Shown: piece after piece, positions 11,738 to 21,812 of the stretch | Position numbering within the stretch: position 1 is the first letter of the stretch | Layout of the letters: each line of letters starts with the position of its first letter | DNA from: Blastocystis hominis | Taxonomy: Eukaryota > Sar > Bigyra > Opalinata > Blastocystidae | Length of the DNA: 64,000 bases | Assembly (NCBI RefSeq): GCF_000151665.1 | Contig: NW_013171816.1 | Location: forward strand, 1,064,204-1,128,203 | Direction of reading: 5' to 3' | Notes under the pieces: model-generated | Seen by the model: the letters and a program-made list of their open reading frames with translations, nothing else | Databases searched by the model: none | What the model was told of the DNA's origin: nothing | Program-made: the position numbers and the translations under genes

Positions 11738-14700
11738 ATGAACGGATATATGTATGAACAGGGTAAAACGAATATCGAAGGCTTGTTCACCATGTTAGAA
11801 GGGTGGAACGAATCGGTATCTGTAGGCTATTCCCTTGGATTGTGATGAGTAGATTCTTGCAATTAAGCGACTTTTATCATGCGTTGACGAGAACTGGCCT
11901 GATATCACTCAACATTTGGAGTTTCTCATCAATACACCGAGCGATATATCGAAGGAACTTTCCTGCTACGTAAACTTCCTTATTTCTAAAGTTTGTCTTT
12001 TTTAGGAGGTGTAATGGTTAGTGCTATTTCCATATGCAAGACTTTTACAAAGCCCTGGACTACGCACTTCAGTCCGGTCCACTGTTCGATCTAAACGAAG
12101 ATTCGTACTTTGTCAAAGCGATGATCAGTACCTATTTCTATTTGCATTCTAAATGACCAGACACATGCATCGACGGATATAAGGAGGCTTGCAACAAGAA
12201 AGTTCCGGAATCCGAGATTCCGGATTCTATTCGTCAAATTGTGAATTTCATATTCTCCCAATCCCTCAACGCCCGCAACGTTTCCAACCTCGTGGGCATT
12301 AGTGTGGAATGCCGTCGTCTGGACCTTCTGGAGGCCTCGCTTCGTCGCACCGCGAATTCCATCGAGGCGGTCCACACGCTTCTCGATCTCGTTTCGACAT
12401 ACAACTACCCTCCCGACATCGAAGCCAGCCTCTACTCGCTCTCCCGCCGCCTTCTCGAGGAGCAGAGCGACTGGTTCGGCGTGTTCCAATGCCTGCTTCT
12501 CCAGCGCGACTTCCACAGCCGTGGGCCTTTCGTTCGATTGCTTCCTCGCAGTGCACTCCTTCCTCTCCTCGCTCGCCCAATCCGATCTCGCCGCTGCCTG
12601 CCAGATCTGCTTCCTCCTCTACGAGCTGAACGACCCCTCGCTTCTCCGCCTGATCCTTCGCGACCTGGCTTCGCACGACGACCCGTCGAAGCCCCTGGCT
12701 CCGATCCTCGCTCCCATTCTGGGAGGCGAAGTCTCCAACCGACTGTACCGCTCTCCCACTCCCTCCACGCCTAGCATCCACCAGCTCGTCGTGCGTCTGA
12801 ACCATCACGACAGTCGGCTCTTCGAGGACTACGTCCGTCTCGTCCACTACGCGGATACCAACGTGCAGCATGCCATGATGGTGGCGCACGGAATGGCCAA
12901 CATCGGAGGCACCGACGAGTTCGTCATGAACCACATCAGCTGGCTGAAGGAAGCCGAGAACTGGACCAAGTTCGGCATTATCTCGTCCTTTGCGCTATCC
13001 CACGTTTTTGACCCCGAGAAGGCGCAGGAGCATCTCAGAAACTACCTCACCAGCGAGAAGGAAGAGGAGCTGGGCGGTGGCTATTACGGCTTCTCCATTC
13101 TGATGATGGGCGAAGGCGAGGGCGTGGCTCCAGAGATCTGCACGCGGATGCACCAGGCACTGGAGACGCATCCCAACAAAGAGATGGTCGTCCATGCCAG
13201 CGCGTTGGGCCTCGGACTCATCGATTTCGGATCCATGGATCCCGAGCTCACCGACCTGCTCCTCAATCTCCTCGCGGTTTCCACGTTTCCACTCTCTGAG
13301 CTGTAGGAAAAGCCGTTCGAAGGGTTCGCCGCGGGAGTGGCTCTGGGCCTGGTGAACTGTGGCAGCGAGAATAGTATTTCGCAAGTGGAGTCGCTGATCC
13401 TGGACGTGCTGGTCCCCATCATCACGAGCACGTCGCACGACCGAATCGCCGTGGGCGTGGCGATCGGCATGGCTCTGATGTTCCTGCAGACCGGCGACCA
13501 GGGCGAATCGATCCTGCAGATGCTCCGAACCCACAGCAACGCCTATCTCCGCATGAGCGGCGCGCTGGGCACCGGATTGGCGCACGCTGCGCACCACACG
13601 CATCACGACGCCGTGGCCACGTGGACTGCAATCGCGGGGAATCACGCGTAGACTGCTCGACATGATCGCTGGCGACGTCTCCGAAAACGTGCGGCGCAAC
13701 GCGGTCATCGCGCTCGGCTTCGTCTTCATCGACCAGCCCGCCGCGTTCCTGCCCACCGCCCAGCTTCTCCTCCAGTCCTTCAACCCCCACATCCGCTACG
13801 CGGCCGCGCTCATCGCGGGAATCATCAACGCGGGCGCGGCCAACGCGCAGCTGAGCGACTTGCTGCTGAAAGCGATGGACGACCCCGAGGATTTCGTCGC
13901 GCAGGGCGCGGCGATCGGTCTGGGTGCGCTGCTGATGGAGACCAACGCGGTGAACACGCCGCAGGTGAGTCGCAGGGGGTCGGCTGGACGCGTAGAGCGC
14001 CGTGTATCGCGAGAAGATCATGAAGGTGCTGCGCAACGAGGGCTTCGAGGGCGCCAAGCGCGCCGACACCGTGCTGAAACGCCAGGGCGCGCTGCTGGGC
14101 GCGGGCCTGCTGGACGCAGGGGGTCGGAACATGGTGCTGAAGCTGACGGGAGTGGGCGGACTGCGTCGGCAAGCGGCGGTGAGCGTGTTCCTGGGCTGCC
14201 AAGTGTGGGAGTGGTACCCGCTGGTCCAAATCATGGTCAAAGCGCTCGTGCCCACGCTGGTGATCGGCGTGGACGCCTCGCTGCACATGCCCAAGGACTT
14301 CCAGATGCACTGCGACCAGGAGGAGGACCGGTTTGCGTACGTGGAGCCGGTGAAGAAGGAGGAAAAGGTCGAGAAGGCCACGGTCACCTTCAGCTTCCAG
14401 GAAAAGCCGAAGCGCGCGGCGCTGCAGTCCACGCTGCGGAGATCGAGCACGCGCGGGCAGAACGAATCGGATAGCAATGCGGAGGGAGCCGCGGATAGCG
14501 CGGAGATTGCGGACTTGGCGAAGAAAATGGGGTCGGGCGAAGTGGACGGCGAGGAAATCATGGAGGTGATGCAGGGAGAAGTTATGGCGAAGGCGGAGGA
14601 GCCGAAGTACTTTGCTGTCCCGAATGGAAATCGGATCACGCCGACGCAAATGCCCCATATGTACCTATTCCAACAGCGATTCAGGCCCGTCTTGGGATGG

Positions 14701-14862
14701 GAGTGGATTCGAACCATGAACACCACTCCTGGAGTGCTGGTGGTGAAAGACACGCAGGAAGGACCGTGCCAATATGTCGATGTGGATAATGGGGAGAGGA
14801 ATGTGGTCGAGTGCCCGCAACCCTTCACATATCATATCGTGGGGGAGATGGTTGTTGAGTAG
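11738..14862 (+). CDS. PSMD1: 26S proteasome regulatory subunit Rpn2/PSMD1
   Basis: Seven introns (11822-11852, 11991-12021, 12128-12160, 12521-12551, 13277-13306, 13621-13651, 13965-13995) restore one frame from ATG 11738 to TAG 14860-14862. The product shows the Rpn2 N-terminal helical region (CYFHMQDFYKALDYAL), the Leu/Gly-rich PC repeats of the toroid (GVALGLVNCGSEN, GALGTGLAHA, HIRYAAALIAGIINAGA, QGALLGAGLLDAGG) and the conserved acidic C-terminal tail before TPGVLVVKDT. Rpn2 is a scaffold of the 19S base, contacting Rpn13 and Rpn1. The gene is convergent with the next gene, and both share the palindrome at 14868-14883. The intron at 13277 carries the GTTTCCACGTTTCCAC unit found in introns of unrelated genes. 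Confidence 0.95.
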
Positions 14863-14867
14863 TGGAT

Positions 14868-14883
14868 TGTTTGTGAACAAACA
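14868..14883. terminator. palindromic two-way 3'-end element
   Basis: TGTTTGTGAACAAACA is a perfect palindrome that offers the TGTTTGT 3'-end motif to both strands. It lies 5 bases after the Rpn2 stop (plus) and 2 bases after the last coding base of the Cys-rich gene (minus). An identical copy occurs at 27250-27265, also between convergent genes. Confidence 0.8.
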
Positions 14884-14884
14884 G

Positions 14885-15445
14885 AAGAGTGGATGTAGCC
14901 CTGGACACGCAGATAGGAAATCAATTTGTAGGGATGGAGATAAGGTTTCACAGCCTATAAAGGAATCATGAGGACGCAGCGAATGTACGTTTGTAATGGC
15001 GTTGAAACAACTAGACGCATCCGCAGCACAAAGATCAAAGGTGACCGATGGATCCTACGCGTTACGCACCACGTAAATCACCTACATCACGCACGATGAG
15101 GAAAAGAACAAATCCAGCAGCGACCAGGCTGATATACAAGAACATCATCAGAAGAGTGAGCACAGTAGAAACACCGGCGCCGAAAAGACGGCAAATGACG
15201 CATTCCGATCTCCGGCAAGCCATGCAGCACCCCTTCAGGGGACAAGTTGCGCATTTCGTACACTCCTCGTTCTTCGACGTAGCTCCAGCATTCTTCGGAG
15301 CAGTGCTATTCACGGGCTTTGTCGCTTCTTTCTTCACAGCAGCCTTGTCCTCCTTTTTAGGAGCAGGCTTCGGATTGCTTTGGGGAGCTACTTCGGGCTT
15401 CTCCGCCTCTTTCTGAGCTTGATTCTTCTTACTTTTCTTAGCCAT
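14885..15445 (-). CDS. Cys-rich single-pass membrane protein, unrecognised
   Basis: Three exons (introns 14955-14988 and 15055-15085). Lys/Ala/Pro-rich N-terminus, then a nine-Cys cluster in about 25 residues (CTKCATCPLKGCC, then CRRSECVIC), then one hydrophobic helix (about residues 91-117), then a C-terminal domain ending YLRVQGYIHS. The Cys spacing suggests metal binding next to the membrane, but I do not recognise the family. The reading frame has no encoded stop before the TGTTTGTT motif: the codon after the final Ser is T plus poly(A), giving TAA. The unspliced ORF stops earlier inside an intron (at 15062), so a naive gene model would be wrong. Confidence 0.65.
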
Positions 15446-15554
15446 AATGAAAATGTATGAAAGATTCACGAAAAACTGGAATTCCAAAAATTCTCGACAT
15501 TTCAATTTCGTTTGGAATGTGTAAAAACAAACACGATAACGCTCCTATCGCTCG

Positions 15555-16601
15555 CTACGTCTGCTTTCCGAAACACTACAATAGAGATACAACACTCCAC
15601 GTACTATCACAATCGGCTTCTCCTTCAGCAAATATCCATTCACTGTAACCAACGCTTCGCGCGCCAACTCCACCGAAGGGAACGTAATAAACGCCTGGCC
15701 ACGCATCCTGCCTTCCATAATGCGGATCTCCAGTTTCCTACACTTCATCTCCATCTCCACCGTGTACGCGCTGGCTTCCTCGTCACTATCGAAAAAGCAT
15801 CCAAATAGGCGAAGCAAATCGTCCGCTGTCACGTCCTTCGCCATATTTCGCAGATACAGCTTGCAACTCGGATCGCCATAGGAGTAGTTTTTGAAGGCCT
15901 TCTGATGGCTCATCTCTTCTTTGCTGATGCGATGTTTCAGAATATCTTGTAGAGAAACGCAGGAACGAACAGCCGTAGGAGTAGCGAACATGTTCTTGAT
16001 CTCCGACTTGTCCACCGAAATGACTTTCGCCGGCTGTATCAAGGGTGCTTCCTTTGCAGGAGCTGTAGAAGGAGCAGGTGGCTGGATCACCTCGGTCTTA
16101 CTAAATGGATTATCAATGTGAGGTCGTTTGCTATCTAAAGTCTCCTCCTCCTCCTCCTCCTCCTCTTCTTCTTCTTCTTCCTCTCCTAATTGTTGTTGCT
16201 TCTTTTTCACGTTTTCTTCCTTAGCTTCATGGTTTCTCTTCAATACACTCTCTCCATAGGATTTGATCTCATCTTTTATTTGACCTGCTTCAGGCATTGC
16301 TGGACGCTTCCTTGCTGGACCGAAAGGAGGAGGTAAATTCATCTTGTTCATCAAATGAAGCACTTGAGTATATAGTTTGGGCACTGCAATAATGGCTATA
16401 CATAAGCTCGCCTCCGAAAGCTCACCATTTGTGATATTCGTAACGATGGTTTCATTGATTGGGGGATAAGAGTATTCGAGAAGAGGAGATGATGCGTAAT
16501 TAATTCTATAGGTAAAAATCTGAAATCGCATCACACCCCAATTCTGGAGCGATTGGTTCGATCCGCCGTCTCTCCCTCGTCTTCGGTTCCTGCTTGCTCA
16601 T
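15555..16601 (-). CDS. RNPC3: U11/U12 snRNP 65K protein (RNPC3), minor spliceosome
   Basis: Three exons (introns 15576-15604, 16506-16536). The central block YTQVLHLMNKMNLPPPFGP and the RISKEEM motif preceding the last RRM are hallmark RNPC3 sequence. The C-terminal RRM (LYLRNMAKDVTADDL, GRMRGQAFITFP, VNGYLLKEKPIVIC) is the domain that binds the 3' hairpin of U12 snRNA in other eukaryotes. The N-terminal RRM of human 65K, which contacts U11-59K, is missing: only about 23 residues precede the central block. A run of Glu follows the central block. RNPC3 is specific to the minor (U12-type) spliceosome, so its presence implies that this spliceosome exists here. The start ATG at 16601 lies only about 10 bases from the upstream gene's TGTTTGTT motif. 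Confidence 0.9.
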
Positions 16602-16671
16602 AGTGTCGAGGAACAAACACTGATCAATAACAAAAAACAAATCACTCTAATTGCGAGAGATGCGAACACCT

Positions 16672-18128
16672 CTACGCCACGAAATCATTCTGACCGACTT
16701 CTCCCTCCGCCACTGTTCCATTCGGACGGTTAATCGCATAGAGCGTTTCCCCATCGATCAAAATGCATCCACACAACGCGTTTCCATTTCGAAGTCCCTA
16801 CTCCTCAGTCCTCTCTTCCTCCGCGTCCTACACCCGATGTACTACAAATCGCGATATCGCGCGCGTCCTTCCCCACGGAAACGCCCTCCATCGTCGAATC
16901 CTGTCCCCGAAGCACGTGCGTCAGACCGTTTCCCGCCAAAAACCGACGAACCGCGCTTTCTCCCTCCCCCGAGCCCCCGCACGCGCCCTCCTCCCCCGTC
17001 CCCGCGGGACGCGGCCACAACAAATCCGCCACTAACTCGCTGGTCTCCAGATCGTCCGATTCCCGCGGGTCCGACTGCGCCGAATCCTTGGAGGGGTCGA
17101 AGGGCGCGGGAATCCGCCGGATCTGGGCGATGGAGCGCGGCGATCGGTCGCGGTGAGGCCGCGGCACGCCGCCGTGAACGCAGAACAGAACGTCGTCGAT
17201 AACCGCGGCAAGCGGGAGGTGGTCGAAGACTTGGTTGGTGCGGTCCCAGAGCTAGGAGGAACGTGGAAACGTGGAAACGTACGGTGAGAGCGAGGTCTTC
17301 GGGGAAACGGGATCGAAGCTGATCGAGAAAAGAAGAGAGCGGAGAAGACAGAGAACCGCTCTAGAGGTCGAGTGGAAACGTGGAAACGGGTACGTTGACG
17401 GACCGAATCTCATGGTTTCCACGAAGAAGAAACACTTTGTCATGGAACATGATCTTCTGGGAGAAGAGGTAGGAGAGCAGCTCCAGGTCGAAGAGGCCCC
17501 CGTCGACGTAGTCGCCGAGGAAGAGAAAAGTGCCCGGAGTGAGATGAATGCCGAGTGGCCACAATGTGCGAGCGAATGCGAGGAGGTCGGCTAGGTTGCC
17601 GTGGAAATCTCCAAAAACATACGCTGGGGATTTGAGTTGTAAAAGACGGGGCTCCGCGGAGAGGATATTGCCTAATGAAGAGATGGAGATGCTTCGTACA
17701 CATTTCCTCACATAGAAACAGATATTGGTAAACAAAATCATGTGATGAGAAAAAGGCGTTTGGGAGGGGAGCGTAACACTGTTGAACAATACTCTCCAAA
17801 TAACTATTGTCATCTTCATTTAAAGAATCAAGGATATCAGAGGATGAAATGCTGGCAGATCTAGATGATATGCATGATGCCGCACTTACCGAGCCAAGTG
17901 GCGTTTAGCCAGACCATTTCGAAAGAAAGTGTATAGAGTCGGGGCGATGGTGAAGTTCTTCTTGGACCTCTTCTCCATGCCTTCCGTTCTTCCCAACGCT
18001 GAACGGAGTTGAATTATTTCGTTCATCATCTGGCAACACTGGAGGCAGGTCTTAAAGTGGTCCCCGGCCATGTTGCAGTGGTGTCTTCCTGATTTAGAAT
18101 TGTTTGCTTCGTTTCTAGGATAATCCAT
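16672..18128 (-). CDS. PPP-family phosphatase homologue with degenerate active site
   Basis: Six exons (introns 16798-16831, 17252-17282, 17361-17393, 17672-17699, 17861-17889). PPP landmarks in order: FGDFHGN, LGDYVDGG, LRGNHE, FCVHGGV, DLLWPRP, VLRGQDSTMEG, CILIDGETL. In active PP1/PP2A enzymes the second motif is GDYVDRG, and the late motif is RAH with a metal-binding His. Here the Arg is Gly and the His is Gln. The phosphate-binding Arg that follows the DLLW motif in PP1 is also not apparent. Five of six metal ligands remain. This looks like a pseudophosphatase or a very weak enzyme. The N-terminal about 95 residues (start at 18128) match nothing I know. Two introns share the GTTTCCACGTTTCCAC unit. 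Confidence 0.82.
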
Positions 18129-18363
18129 AAAGAAGCGAAAGTAAGTCGATGTACAGAATGGAATAGATAATATTACTTGAATTACTTCCGAGAAAGTAAT
18201 TACTGGTCCAAATTAGAAAACACTTTTCTTTGAAATGACTAATCTGGGAGTTTCAGAAATGCGAATCGCACAATTCATACAGCAATCGTGTTTTCAAGCA
18301 AACAAACTCGGTATTTGCACGATTATTATCCATGACAACGCCCGTACAGACACTTGGAAGAAA

Positions 18364-18926
18364 TCACAGATCGGGGCGTTTCACATCAAAAGAGTCTAAA
18401 AACGATTGGAGAATAATGGCGGCAGCATTTTCGTCCTTCTTTCGCAATCCTCTGTTCCAGTCTCGCTTCTTCTGATACCGGTAGTCGTCCATAGCCATTT
18501 GGGTACTCCCCCATTCATCCTCAAACACAACTGGCATGGGCATTTCGGTATGATTCCAAAACTCGTGAATAAACAATTTGACATCTTCACACTGAATAGA
18601 TTCTTCTCCACTCTCCAAAAGTGGCAGTCCCACAACCTATCACTCACCACTCCGACACTCTTCTACAAATGCAAAGGTTCGATACTGCTGCACGAGCTTT
18701 ATTAGTGGGTTGGATTTAAATGGACGTAAACCTACTCTTGACGTAACTTCGCAAAATAACAATCGGTGCGGAGTAGCGTCCCTTGTGGGAGTGCAAGCGT
18801 GAGTGTTGGATCGGAAAGAGCGACTCCAACAAAAGTTGTTCCCACATCCAATCCTAACAATCTAGGTCGTATGTGGGCTACCTTGGAATATAGCGATTGC
18901 AACTGTTTTACAGTCAACACCGCCAT
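18364..18926 (-). CDS. YqgF/RuvX-fold putative nuclease
   Basis: Three exons (introns 18637-18666, 18732-18760). RNase H-like YqgF features: LLGLDVGTTFVGVALSD (first acidic residue), FVVGLPLLESGEES, and a C-terminal KKDENAAAIILQSFLD helix with the last acidic residue. The bacterial family processes rRNA precursors or Holliday junctions. In eukaryotes such copies are usually organellar, so a role in the mitochondrion-related organelle is possible. I cannot see a clear targeting peptide; the start MAVLTVKQLQSLYSKV is weakly amphipathic. TGA at 18364-18366; a TTTGTTTGC motif lies downstream on the minus strand (about 18299-18308). Confidence 0.78.
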
Positions 18927-19005
18927 TCTGCCAAATTATCGACTATTTTTGGAAAATAGAAAATTGTTCATTCAGTGTGTCAACGCGCGTTGCTAGTCGA
19001 GTACA

Positions 19006-21453
19006 ATGTTTCGAAAGCAAGCCAAGGTGTTCTGGATTGTGTTTTTGCTAAGTTTGTTATTCTGTGTGAATGGAGTGGAGTCTGAAGCATCCTATTATAA
19101 ATTCCCTATCTACTGGAAACGACTGAACAATTCCGAGTTTGAGTCCATTTATGGTAGGAAGCTCCACGACTACTTGTCATTATTTCCTACATATGGTGAC
19201 TCAAAGAAAATTGGGTAAATAATAGTGATTTGCACTGATCATCAGATACTTTTATTCACTGATTTACGTAGGAACTCCACCACAACGACAGACTGTGATT
19301 CTAGATACAGGAAGTAGCATTTTGGCGTTTCCCTGCGATTCGTGAGTTCTGCTTTGTTTTTTAACTGTAAGTTGTACTACGTGCGGAACTCATCAAAACC
19401 ATCCGTTTGCTCCATCCCTATCGAAAACGATCCGAATATCCTTCGTTCCAACTAAATAGTTTTTTCTTCACTCTACTCTGTGCGGTGCAACGAAACGACC
19501 TATCGTGGGAGATGTTCAATTTGTAAGGATGGGGTTTGTCACTTTACTCAGGTACCAGTTCGATCGTATTTTTACATAGTCCTATCTGGAAGGAAGTCAT
19601 CTAAGCGGTCCGCTCTTTTGGGACACGGTTTGGCTAGGAGGCAACATTCCGACATCTGCGCACGTTCCGCTGGGCGACAGCGCGTCCTTCTCTTCCTACG
19701 GAGTCTACCATCAATTCGGCTGCTTTACCGTCTCCGGCGGGCTCTTCAAGTCCCAACTCGCCGATGGCATCATCGGCCTCGCTCCCCGCGGTAGGTTTCC
19801 CCGTTTCCCCCTCCCTCAGAGATGTCGTTCATCGGCAGTTTCCAAAAACACATCCACGCGCTGCGCGCGGCGAACCCGCAGAGCGCCATCCGCGAAATGT
19901 TCGGGTTTTGCTTCATCGAGGGCGGGGGTTTCATGACGCTGGGCGGCATGGACGCCGCCGCGCCGCTTCGCCCGCTCTGCTGGACGCATTTCTCCTCCAT
20001 GGAGCGGTACTTCCGCGTGTTCACCGCGGGGATTTTCATCGGCTCCCAGAGGGCGTTTCGCGATCTCGGAAAGTGGAATTCGTAGAAACGGGGAAGGCGT
20101 TTCATGCAGGATGGGCGGCATCATGATCGACAGCGGTTCCACGTTTTCCTATCTGATTTCCAGCGAGTATCGGGTTTTTGTGCAGGCGTTTCACTCCGCG
20201 CTGGGCGAAGCGCTCCGCCGCGCAAACCGCACTTTCCCCGCGGTGAAGCGTCTACGCGTAGGAATGGTGGAATCGTGGAAGGTAGGAACACGACTGCTTC
20301 CGACTGGGTTCCGCGGGGGATCTGTCGCTGTTCCCCGCGGTAAAAATCGCGCTGGGCGCGGACTGCGCGCTGGAAGTGGCCGGGAGGTTCTACATGTTCC
20401 AGGCGGAGGGCTCGGTGTATTGCCTGGGCGTGTACTCGGATCCGTCGACGGTGATCGGAAATAACTTCCTGCAGGGACAGAGCGTCGTGTTCGACCTCGA
20501 GAAGAGACGATGGGGAGTCGGCGTGGCGAATATATCCGATTTGGAGGGAATTGGGGTCCTTTACGCACTGTAGCGCCAACGAAGCTATTCAGATGCAGAA
20601 TCATGAGGACATCACGCTCCCGCTGGCAAAGCGGAAAGAAAAGGATGGGAGACAACCCGCGGAGACGAAGAAGGCGGTTCAGAGCGGGAAGGAAACGAGC
20701 GCGAGCAAAACGGAAGAGAAGGGGAAGGATGGCAAGGCCACTCGGGATTCGACTGTTTCGATTGTTTCCGAATTGCAAAACGCAAATCTCACCGAAATCA
20801 AGCCTGGTCACGTGTCTGCAAACAATATGCAAACCATTATTCATAAAACCCAGCAAATTGCGAAGAATACCAATAAATTACTCAAGCCAGAGCGAGGAGA
20901 GAGTGCTTCGTCGGCAGAGAGGGCCGTCCTACCCTCCAGCAACGATCTATCAAGTTCTGTCACACATAATAGAACCGCGGGAATAAATAAAAATTTGACA
21001 GCATTGGTGGCGGATAATCAGATAGAGGAGAGCTATTTCGTTGTGAACAAGGGACAGCTGAGATTACCGAGGGTAGCGAAGGTGTCGGATGACACATTGA
21101 GGAATTGTAGGGTAATTTCATGTACACTGTTTATAGGGTTACTGGTGAACGTCTCTCTCATTCTCTCTGTGTGTTTTATATTTTTCTTAGTAGTCAAATA
21201 TTCATTTTTTCATACTTGTTATATACATATTATTAAGTTAATAAAAATGGGTAATCGATTGGTTACAGGATCTACTCACGAAAGCTCAGATAGCAAAATC
21301 CTGGGGCCAAGCGGTGCTGGTTCGGCTCAACCGCAGACTGAAGAATCGTCCACCTTAGGAAACGCGACCAACGTTTTCGACACTGGAGAAGATTGTAACC
21401 ATGTGGGAAATTCCCTGTTTAACTTGACTTTCCTAGAACGGATACATTATTGA
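19006..21453 (+). CDS. membrane-anchored aspartic protease (plasmepsin V/ASP-like)
   Basis: Signal peptide (FWIVFLLSLLFCVNG), then a pepsin-fold protease. First catalytic motif VILDTGSS, a nepenthesin-type Cys-rich insert (CTTCGTHQ, RCSICKDGVCHF), SYLEGS flap, LADGIIGLAPR, second catalytic motif IMIDSGSTFSYL and VIGNNFLQGQSVVFDLEKRRWG. Conventional introns: 19215-19245, 19342-19371 (ends AAG), 19552-19579, 19791-19819, 20073-20109, 20258-20285, 20556-20592. One more (19436-19476) fits only as an AT-AC intron. After the last intron comes a charged linker, one strong transmembrane helix (about 21118-21210) and a polar cytoplasmic tail to TGA at 21451-21453. The architecture resembles ER or Golgi-anchored proteases such as plasmepsin V; the substrate is unknown. 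The join to the C-terminal tail is less certain than the protease part. Confidence 0.82.
19436..19476 (+). other. putative AT-AC (U12-type) intron of 41 nt
   Basis: Between exon codons encoding LSKTIR and SVRCNETT no GT-AG intron restores the frame: the only two GT donors upstream of the TAG give the wrong phase or a 15-nt intron. The segment starts ATATCCTT, an exact U12-type 5' splice signal, and ends TTCACTCTAC. It contains TTCCAACTAA about 22 nt before the end, a partial match to the U12 branch site TTCCTTAAC. Removing it joins the exons in phase 0 and restores the expected protease Cys cluster. Confidence 0.6.
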
Positions 21454-21812
21454 TTTTCTCCCATTTCTCAACTCTGGATACCCCTTTAAACTACCAGAAT
21501 ATTTTAAAATTACGCAGTTTGTTTCAATGGCGGAATGGAAATATGTTCGGGTAAATTCGACGCATATTAATAAGCTAAAACAGCTTAGGGAGGGTTTTAT
21601 TTATTATTACGTATTTTTCTACGCCATTAGTTAACTGATTAGAAGTCTGTTACAGAACAAATCGCTTATATTAGAAAAGTCGAATCTGTAAGAAGAGGAT
21701 ATCCAGTAGGATATGCATTTCCGCCTGTATCTATACTCGAAACACATTCTTCACTTGAGTTGTTAGGTACTACATTTAATTAAAATACAATTAAGAACAA
21801 CCACGTCGCAAC
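21454..21812. other. intergenic, AT-rich
   Basis: Spacer between the protease and the orphan ORF. A TTTGTTTC 3'-end-like motif lies at about 21518-21525. Short open stretches exist (ATG at 21526, and 21653-21783 open in one frame) but I could not join them into a convincing gene. Confidence 0.4.

Noticed and set aside
19436-19476. A 15-nt GT-AG intron starting at GTTCC and ending at the TAG (19445-19459) in the protease
   Set aside because: Too short to splice, and removal leaves the wrong phase for the following Cys-rich exon; the AT-AC reading fits both length and phase.
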